Below are positions 56,746-64,000 of a DNA stretch of 64,000 bases, one piece after another. Source of the stretch: Rachycentron canadum (Eukaryota > Chordata > Actinopteri > Carangiformes > Rachycentridae); the NCBI GenBank assembly GCA_038496675.1, contig CM076659.1, positions 22,913,918 through 22,977,917 of the forward strand, given 5' to 3'. The notes under the pieces were generated by a model. That model did not search any database. It was given only the letters and a program-made list of their open reading frames with translations, and was not told the origin of the DNA. Every line of letters begins with the position of its first letter. The stretch's first letter is position 1. The translations under genes were made by a program, and so were the position numbers.

Positions 56746-57424
56746 GTTTTATTAGATTATTTCATGTGTGATGTGTCAGTAACTCTCTCTGTGGCACTGA
56801 CATGAGTCTCAGGGTTGCATTGATGTTTGCAGCATTGGCTCACTTTATAATTGTCCCCTGTTCAGATAAACTAACTTAAGTTTTTAGATCAGACCTGCAG
56901 TTCCTCTACAGACCACTAGAGTCTGACTCCAACAATGAGTCAGTCCCAGTCTGTTCTTTCTCTCCACCAAACTCTGAATGCTCCAGGGTTTTCACCAGCT
57001 GCTGAATCCTTCTTTATTTGACTCTACACCGGTTCCTCAGCCATGTGGAAGCAGCCCCTGATTTCTATGGTGTAACATCTGGGAAGCTCTCCTGAACACA
57101 ACCAGCTCAGCTGTTTGTGGTCACTTTAATCAGATGTGTATAAATGAGTATTTTAAGAGCCATCAGAGCTGAACCATCAGACATAGCAGACCTGAGCCCA
57201 GCTGCAGCAGAACTGGACACCACTCTGATCTGATTAGAGGAAATATTTTGCAACCCCACCCAAGTCAGGTTTATAGCATGCACACAATTCCCACAATGCA
57301 ATACTTCACTTTTGATGTGGAAATGACTCAAAGTGACAGACCAGTCAGTGTTAAATATCACAATTTGTGGTTTAATACCAAGGGGTTTAATGTACATGGT
57401 AATATGAATTCATAGAAAAAGCTA

Positions 57425-57430
57425 TTTATT
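57425..57430 (-). terminator. ltbp1: Candidate ltbp1 polyadenylation signal
   Basis: AATAAA on the minus strand about 2.4 kb beyond the ltbp1 stop. It would give a long 3' UTR running through 58028-58978 repeats. Weak, as nothing else marks the transcript end. Confidence 0.25.
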
Positions 57431-58225
57431 CATGTACAAATTACAAATACATCAGCTGTTTCCTCCACTCTTCTGTTTAAATGTACACGAGTTTCTTCTC
57501 TCCCATCGCTGTCCCATAGCAGCTTTGCCACCTGGCAAGACTTGAAACGTAGTTAAGAGAAGCATTAAAAATAAAACAGACATGGAGAGGAGGGAAAGCC
57601 AGTCTGGTAGCTCTCTGCAGGAAACTGTGTCTTCTGTCACAGACCACAAGTGGGGCAGTGAAAGGCTTTTCTTTATGGCAGACAGAGGGATGGCGAAGGA
57701 GGAAGAGGAGGAGCAAACAGCTGGCCTCTTCACAGAATTAAATATCCACAATCAGTTTGACTGGGTACAAAATAGAACTGGATCCCCCAGTACAAGTCCA
57801 TAGGGTTTGTCAATTTGTTAAATGAGCAAAACAATGGCCTCGTGTAACAGTTCAAACTCCACTTAAAGAAACAAACGTAGAAAAGCATCAGACAAACAAA
57901 CATTTTATACAATTCTGTGTTTCTGTCGACACCAGAGAGAAAAGTTCAGTCTTCACCCCAAGTAAAGAACTTTTTGTTTCATTTAGTGTGAATCTTCTAC
58001 AGTGCAGAGTATATGGGCTTGATTAAGTAAGTGTGTGTGTGTATGTGTGTATGTGTGTGTGTGTGCGTGCGTGTGTGTGTGTGGGTGGGTGTGCGTGTGT
58101 GGGTGGGTGTGCGTGTATTGTATTTCTATACTTTTAAGGACCGCATGTCATCTCAGGGATCAAACAGGTTCAGCTTCATATCAGCATTAACTTTGCCTTA
58201 ATGTTGCTGTGACACCTGCGCTGGG

Positions 58226-58318
58226 TTAGTGTAAGGAGGTGGAGGAGGTGGTGGGTTAGTGTGAGGAGGTGGGTTAGTGTGAGGAGGTGGGTTGGTGTGA
58301 AGAGGTGGGTTAGTGTGA
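58226..58318. repeat. 19-bp minisatellite
   Basis: About four units of GTGAGGAGGTGGGTTAGT with single changes. Confidence 0.85.
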
Positions 58319-58858
58319 CCTCTTTGGTCCGACTGCCTCTGGTCTGGATCATCACTCAGACCCTGGATTATCATGAAAACCTGGTCCAGATGTTGAAGTT
58401 CCCTAAAGATGTTGTGTCATCTGTAACAATGTGTTGATCCTCTGACTCATTTAACTCACTGATCATTGATGAAGCTGTTCACTTCCTGGCTGTTTCCAAA
58501 GCCCCTCTGAAGCCTGTACCAGCACACTACATGTGTCTGTCAAGTCATCGACATTGGTTGTTCTTTTTAACCAGCAGGAGGCATCAGTGCATTTCACATA
58601 CTGAGTCTGCTGGAAATTAACAGAAGAAGAAGAAGAAATGAAACCAGTACAGACTGGATCTATTCCTCTGTGTGAGTGGGTTTGAAACTTCTGTTTACAC
58701 CGAAGTCATCATTTTGGTTCACACTGTTAAAAGAATGTGGACCAGACCACCCCTGAATGTGGACTGAGAGATCAGATCTCAATGCGTATTTGGTGTGTTC
58801 ACACCTAAACTTAGACCTATTTATCTGTGATTAGATCACCTGAGATAGATGTTAATAC

Positions 58859-58978
58859 CAGGTCTGAAGAGGTGTGAACTGGTCTGAAGAAGTGTGACCA
58901 GGTGTGAACTGGCCTGAATCGGTCTGAAGAGATGTGAACAAGTCTGAACAGGTGTGTACAAGTCTGAATAGTTGTGAC
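58859..58978. repeat. 10/20-bp minisatellite
   Basis: Alternating GGTCTGAAGA and GGTGTGAACT-like units, six or so pairs, diverged. Confidence 0.85.
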
Positions 58979-59835
58979 TGATCCAGCTTGTGTTACACTT
59001 GTGCCTGTGAGACAAGACCCCGAACACCCTGAGTGGATGTCCTACACTTAGTACTGTGCCTGAACACCACCTGTGCAGATTCATACAGAGCTGCTACTGC
59101 TCTGCTTGCACGATAACAATACTTTATCAAACTAAAAGAAAATACACTAATTCACTATGATTCTATAAGTGAGCTAAGATTGATAAAACTCTGAGCTGGA
59201 GTCAGGATATGGTTAGCCTATCTTAGCATAAGAACTGGCCTGTTGTTTTCGCTAGCACCCCATCATTGTACCAAGCTAAGATAGCCACTCATCTGTCTCA
59301 GACAGAAAGAACAAAGCAACCAGGAGCAGGTCACTGTGTTTAGTCATTAAAACATATTATTTCCAGGTTTTAGACCTTAACATTGGAAATACTCTAATAC
59401 TATAATATTTAAGTTGATTTTAAAACATCCATGGTGGAAAATAACTAAAATGAAAAAGTATAAAACAACATAAGGAAATGAAAACCATCCACAGTGATGC
59501 AGAGCAGGAGGGTGAGAGTACTGACAGTGGTGAACAGATCTGGATTTGGATTAGGGTTTAAGGTTAAGGTTTGAATTATGGAATAAGATCAGAATCAGGA
59601 TTAGGTTTCTTCAAAACAATAAATAGATTAGAATTAGAATAGGTAGAACAGTACAGTTACTTTGTGATGTGATTTATGCTGCTGGACATTAACCAGACCA
59701 GGGCCTGAACTCTGAGGCGGGGTTGAGGGTTTGGAAGTGACTTAATGTTGTTAGTGGATGTCCTCACAAGTATAGTAATACAAGCTTGTGCGTGTGGTTT
59801 TGTGTCTATTGTTGCCCCCTAGTGTGTGTCCATGC

Positions 59836-60008
59836 TCACTGTGTGTCTGTTGATGTTTGGTGTGTGGCGACCTCCACACAGTAGTTGGGTTTGTCGGAGG
59901 CCGTGAACCCTGGCAGACACACACACTGGTAGGAGCCCACTGTGTTGATGCACTTTGCGTTTTTACACAGTGACATACGACTGTTGAGTTCTGAGCACTC
60001 GTTCACAT
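59836..60008 (-). CDS. ltbp1: ltbp1 last coding exon: C-terminal cbEGF
   Basis: 173 nt, phase 1 in, stop TGA. It encodes DVNECSELNSRMSLCKNAKC, INTVGSYQCVCLPGF and SDKPNYCVEV, with a short tail ending DTQ. Acceptor GTCCACAG. Confidence 0.95.
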
Positions 60009-63000
60009 CTGTGGACAGAGGAGGGAGGAGGTCACATCAGAACCACTGTCAGCCTGTCTTTGTCTTAGCTGTGTGTCACCGCTCTCTTACCGATGCACGC
60101 CATATGGGACATGTCCAGGGTGTATCCGTCAAAGCAGTCACAGGTGTATCCCTCCTGAACCCGGACACAGCGGCCGTTCTCACAGCCGTTCAGGATCCCA
60201 CACTCCTCTGCTCGCAGGCCCTCAAATGCCCTGTAAGGGTCTGCAGCAGAGAGAGAACAGTGTTCAGTCAACACCTCCCCCTTCTGAATGACAAAAACAA
60301 CACTATACCTGAAGGACACAGCCTCAGGTAAGAGGTTCTAAACAGGAACATCCTCTATCTTAACCTGTTGATCTGGTCAACTTACCACAACAGGTAAAAA
60401 CCCTCAGCACTCCAATGTCTCAATTTGCGCTGATTAAACACTGATCAAACACTAATCAATCTCTGATCAAAGGAGGCCCAGCACTAGCTGAGGCCTTGCC
60501 CGGGGCTGAACCTCTGGTCCATCCTCTCTTTAACATGTTGTCATGCTGCCACCAGAGGGCAGCAAAGTGCTGTAACAAGAGAAGCTACACCAATCAGCCA
60601 CAACATTATGACCACCTGCTTAATATTGTGTAGTGTACAGTGTGTCAGGGAGCATTATCCTGCTGAAAGAGGCCAATGCCATTAGGGAAGACTGTTTCCA
60701 TGAAGGGGGGGACTTGGTCTGAACCATGTTTAGGGAGGTGGGACGAGTCAAAGGAACATCCACATGAATGGACCCAAGGTTTCCCAGCAGAACATTGACC
60801 ACAGCATCACTCTGCCTCTACCAGCTGCTCTTCTTCCCACAATGCATCCTGGTGCCATGTCTTCCCCAGGTAAGAGACACACACACACACACCCAACCAT
60901 CCACATGATGTAAAGAAAACCTGATCCCTCAGACCAGACCACCTTCTTCATTGCTCCATGGTCCAGCTCTGATGTTCCTGTGTCCATTGTAGGATCTTCT
61001 GGTGGTGGACAGGGGTCTGCATGGACACCCTGACCGGTCTGAGGCTAGCACGGCCCCATACACAACAAACTGTGAGGCTCTGTGTTCTGACACCTTTCTA
61101 TCAGAACCAGCATGAACTTCTTCATCAGTCTGAGCTCCAGTAGCTCTTCTGTTGGATCAGACCACACGGTCCAGCCTTCACTCCCCACCACCATCACTGA
61201 GCCTTGACCCCTGACCCTATCTGTGGTCCAGTGGTTCTCCCTCCTTGGACCACTTCTGGTAGGTCCTGACCACTGCAGCCCAGGAACATCCCACAGAGCT
61301 GCAGTGTTGGAGAAGCTCTGACTCAGTCGTCTCATCACAGTTTGGTCAAAGTCAAAGTCCCTCACATTCTCACACTTGACCATTTTTCCTGCTTCAACAC
61401 ATCAACTTCAGGACTAAATGTTCAGCTGCTGCCTGATATATCCACCACTGAAAGGTAACCATGGTAACCAGGTAATCAGTGTTATTCATTACACGTGTCA
61501 GTGGTCATAATGTTATGGCCAGTTGCTGTAAACTTGTATAAAAGGTGATGATGTGACTTTATGACCACGTTGGAAGCTGCACCTGCAGCTGACAGGTGTT
61601 TCAGTCATTGAGGCTTAATTCACCTCTTCATTCCTACATGTGGACACAACAGGAGGAGTTAAAAAAGAGATGTTGTGACTCCAGACATAAACTCAGATCA
61701 TGTTCAAACAGTATGTAACCAAATCTCAGGGATTTGAAATACTCACGCTCCTCGTTATAGAAGGGAAGGACGGCCTGCTGCTCAGGTGATGGTGAATAGT
61801 CTGGATTCACTTCATATTCATGGATTGGACCAGCAGAGAGGGCGTCATGACCGTACGGCCTCCGCCCGCCGCCCAGAGGAAGGTTACACATGGCAGCATA
61901 GTCGTCTGAGAAAGAGACAGAGGAGGACCAAAACACCAATAATAAATAATCCCAGTAGTGACTGATGGACTCTTCAGACAGTGACCTGTGGTGTTGATGC
62001 ACTGACTGCTGTCATGTCAGGTCTGTGACAACATTTCATTTGATGTTTGAAACTCAACACTGGTATCAAAGTGTCAATGTCAATCCATCCAGACCAGCTC
62101 TGAACCACTGAGATCTACTGAGACCACGTGTAATGACACATGATCCTTCCACAGGTTTCACACAATAAGAAAAATGAAAACATGACCCTTAATTTGATAC
62201 GAGTCAAATCATCACTTAATTAATGGCTACAAAGGCAAGTCCCATACTGTCTGAAAGTATATGTCCATGTGTTCATCTGTCTAGTCCTAAACCTCAAACC
62301 TTGTCGGTACAGAGAGTTAGCATTAGCAAAACCACTAACACTGTATCAGCCACCGCCATTTACAAGGTAACGAACAACGTAAAAGATGCTAACTACACTA
62401 GCTGTTCTGATACATCTGCTAGGCTCAGAGCCTCTCTTCATATAAAGCACTAGAGGAGTGTCAGATATGGGACCTTTAAAACCAGAAGTTATTTAATTTT
62501 ATTACATTTTCAAAATTCAAAATACTTTCAACACTGTACCAGTGTGTCTGGGGGGACACAGGGCACAGTCCATGCCCCAGGCCTCTCCATACAGACAACA
62601 GCACTCCGTGTAGGTGGTCTTCCTGTTGAGACCCAGCGGCTCGGTGCAGGTCATGGTCTCTGTGACCGTCTGCCAGCAGATCCCCTGGTAGTCTATCTGC
62701 TCCTCCTCCTGTGGCTCTGTGGACAGACACTGTATTACCACACACACACAGACACACACTAACTGCTGTTGGTTAGAGAAGAATAGCCGGTCAAAGTTGT
62801 CTCCGTCAACCAATAAGGCCACTGTTTGTCCTTACTCATGCTATATATGTATAAAAGAGGATTTGTGTATGTATGCAGTGTATTTACAGAATGTTATGAC
62901 AGTGAAGTTGACCTTTAACCTATGGGCATAAAATGTGGTCACCTTTTATCCTATGAAATGGTAAATTGACTGTACTTATACAGCAGCCTTTCATTTACAG

Positions 63001-64000
63001 TCTACAAAGTAATTCAAACACTAACACTCACACATACACACACATCAGGAGAACAAGGACAAGCCTGAGACGATCTTATGTCTTAGGAGGTCACACTAAC
63101 CTTGACCTTTAACCCCTTGAAGCAGCAGAAACAGACAGATGGGAGGAGAAGAGAGGACAGCATCTCTGCTTTACCACACACATGTTCCACTGTTCTACCA
63201 CACTGATGTCAGTGTGCCTCACCACGCAGCATCAAACACTTTTTTTCTCTTTGTTGTCTGAAGTGATTTTGGCTCCATCCACTCTAAACTGCCTCACTGG
63301 AGACTTGAGGCACTGAGGTGTCTTTGTTCCTGATCAGTAGTTTGGTTCACAGGTCTTATGGAGTTGTCTTTCTACAGGTTTAGGTCTCGTGGTTTGTGAG
63401 CTGCTGTTGTGAAGCCTCCAGTTTGAAATTTGTCCGTCAGCCATCTTGGTTTTTTGGATGGAGCTGAGGAGGAGTGAGGGGTGGAGCTGACCTGCTGTGT
63501 ACTTTATCCTGATTGGGTGGTACAGTCTGTCAATCACTCAATAGCCACTCCCCCTAATCCATCCTCTGCTTTATGGTCTATTTTCCTCTAAATGGACCAT
63601 CATTTAAAAAATGAACTTCATGTTGTATTGAAGACTTGAAACTAGAGACTGAGACCATAAACTCATTAGGAAAACGTTTACTGAGCTAATAAATCAAGGG
63701 AGAAGTAGGGACATTTTCCCATAGACTTCAATACAATCTGACTTCTTTAACAACCAGTGGAGTCGCCCCCTGATGGTCATTAGAGAGAATGAAGGTTTAA
63801 GACTCTTAAACATTGGCTTCAGTTTACAGACCCAGAGTCCAGGTCCAGGTTTATAGACAGACTATTGGGTGAAACCTCTGTGAGACCTAAAGCTTAATTT
63901 TACTGAACCTGGTCTCAACAAAAGATGTTCTGAGTAGAATCCACTTATGTGAGAGATTTTTACAGTGACACGATGAAACACACACAAGTTCTTACCGACA
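59836..64000 (-). CDS. ltbp1: Latent TGF-beta binding protein 1, 3' end of gene (partial)
   Basis: Secreted matrix protein that binds the latent TGF-beta propeptide and anchors it to fibrillin microfibrils. The window holds the last four coding exons and 5 bases of a fifth, all phase 1 introns. In protein order: the last TB (8-Cys) domain with TTYTECCCLYGEAWGMDCAL, the linker GRRPYGHDAL, an EGF module CGILNGCENGRCVRVQEGYT, and a calcium-binding EGF module DVNECSELNSRMSLCKNAKC ending 14 residues after its last Cys. RMSLCKNAKCINT and SDKPNYC fit LTBP1, not LTBP3 or LTBP4. The stop is at 59836-59838. The linker differs from and looks shorter than the mammalian one. The upstream part is outside the window. 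Confidence 0.94.
60091..60240 (-). CDS. ltbp1: ltbp1 penultimate exon: EGF module
   Basis: 150 nt, phase 1 to 1, acceptor CTGCAG and donor gtaaga. It encodes FEGLRAEECGILNGCENGRC then VRVQEGYTCDCFDGYTLDMS and HMACI. Confidence 0.96.
60586..61530 (-). mobile_element. Degenerate Tc1-like transposon in an ltbp1 intron
   Basis: 945 bp with imperfect inverted ends: bases 60586-60615 match the reverse of 61501-61530 at 25 of 30 positions, and both ends carry the TA target. Minus-strand frames contain Tc1-family transposase pieces in order: a C-terminal-broken helix-turn-helix start near 61383, HGAMKKVVWSEGSGF (the first catalytic Asp region, with Asp changed), VGRRAAGRGRVMLWSMFCWE then TLGP, and a decayed FQQDN-like FSRIML near 60640. 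The C-terminal third is missing and the frame is broken, so the element is inactive. Confidence 0.85.
61747..61905 (-). CDS. ltbp1: ltbp1 exon: TB domain end and linker
   Basis: 159 nt, phase 1 to 1, acceptor TTTCTCAG and donor gtgagt. It encodes DDYAAMCNLPLGGGRRPYGH then DALSAG and a Pro/Glu-rich linker to FYNEE. MCN carries the eighth Cys of the TB domain. Confidence 0.95.
62300..62425 (-). repeat. Dispersed repeat family B fragment in an ltbp1 intron
   Basis: GAGAGTTAGCATTAGCAAAA, CCACTAACACTGTATCAGCC and AAAGATGCTAACTAC match 53200-53285. Confidence 0.65.
62540..62716 (-). CDS. ltbp1: ltbp1 exon: last TB (8-Cys) domain
   Basis: 177 nt, phase 1 to 1, acceptor GTCCACAG and donor gtacag. 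It encodes EPQEEEQIDYQGICWQTVTE then TTYTECCCLYGEAWGMDCAL and CPPRHT, with the CCC triplet of TB domains. Confidence 0.96.
62720..63385. other. ltbp1: ltbp1 intron DNA
   Basis: No exon. A block at 62955-63045 (GGTAAATTGACTGTACTTAT then ACAGCAGCCTTTCATTTACA) resembles a common fish repeat end. Confidence 0.5.
63390..63865 (+). repeat. Dispersed repeat family A, copy 7
   Basis: Near full length: GTGAGCTGCTGTTGTGAAGC, TTATCCTGATTGGGTGGTAC, CACTCCCCCTAATCCATCCT, AAAAAATGAACTTCATGTTG, AAGGGAGAAGTAGGGACATT, GTGGAGTCGCCCCCTGATGG and a TTTATAGACAGACTATTGGG end. It lies in an ltbp1 intron. Confidence 0.88.
63996..64000 (-). CDS. ltbp1: ltbp1 exon cut by the window edge
   Basis: Only the last five coding bases (TGTCG) before a donor gtaaga are present. 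The phase (one base carried) agrees with the next exon. The exon lies outside the window. Confidence 0.6.

Larger units (their letters stand above)
57435..59835 (-). other. ltbp1: DNA downstream of ltbp1 (probable 3' UTR in part)
   Basis: No coding exon recognised. It holds a GT-rich tract at 58028-58116, a 19-bp minisatellite (GTGAGGAGGTGGGTTAGT) at about 58226-58318 and a GGTCTGAAGAGGTGTGAACT-type minisatellite at about 58859-58978. Confidence 0.45.

Noticed and set aside
1..64000. CRISPR arrays, bacterial operons or integrated prophage
   Set aside because: All tandem repeats seen are microsatellites or minisatellites without unique spacers, and the genes are spliced vertebrate genes.

Overview
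The window is teleost fish nuclear DNA. It has spliced genes with GT-AG introns, vertebrate-only gene families, many CA/GT microsatellites, and Tc1-like, LINE, tRNA-derived SINE and Penelope-like debris of the kind common in ray-finned fish. The species cannot be fixed from the sequence; a percomorph is a guess. Three protein genes could be resolved by joining exons, two of them with complete coding sequences. Most of the rest is intron, intergenic DNA and repeats.

Region 1 (about 3.2-16.7 kb, + strand) is a complete E-cadherin gene, cdh1: 18 coding exons that join in frame to 929 codons. It has a signal peptide, a prodomain with a histidine-rich repeat, a furin site, Trp2, HAV, five cadherin repeats, a transmembrane helix and p120/beta-catenin tails. 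Region 2 (about 16.7-24 kb) is intergenic. It holds a broken Tc1-like transposon, a LINE fragment, a small array of tRNA-Thr genes on the minus strand and copies of a dispersed repeat.

Region 3 (about 24-38.5 kb, - strand) is a complete rasgrp3 gene: 15 coding exons that join in frame to 715 codons, encoding REM, CDC25 (RasGEF), two EF hands, a C1 domain and the conserved C-terminal tail. Exon 5 appears twice as an identical copy beside a 10-bp minisatellite, with a single N at the junction. This looks like an assembly duplication but needs checking. Region 4 (about 38.6-57 kb) has no recognisable gene. It holds a Penelope-like fragment, a SINE with an 11-bp target-site duplication nested in an older repeat, other transposon remnants and long CA tracts.

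Region 5 (about 57-64 kb, - strand) is the 3' end of ltbp1 (latent TGF-beta binding protein 1): the last 8-cysteine (TB) domain, the linker and the two C-terminal EGF modules. The gene continues past the right edge. Its first intron read from the 3' end is followed by a 945-bp degenerate Tc1-like element with 30-bp inverted ends. The order ltbp1 then rasgrp3 on one strand matches the human chromosome 2p22 order, which supports both identities.

The three genes are not an operon and share no pathway that the sequence shows. E-cadherin makes epithelial adhesion, RasGRP3 couples diacylglycerol and calcium to Ras/Rap, and LTBP1 stores TGF-beta in the matrix. I did not find a new biological system. 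The most notable points are the histidine-rich cadherin prodomain, the two tRNA-Thr copies that differ only at the anticodon wobble base, the duplicated rasgrp3 exon and an unclassified repeat present in seven copies.
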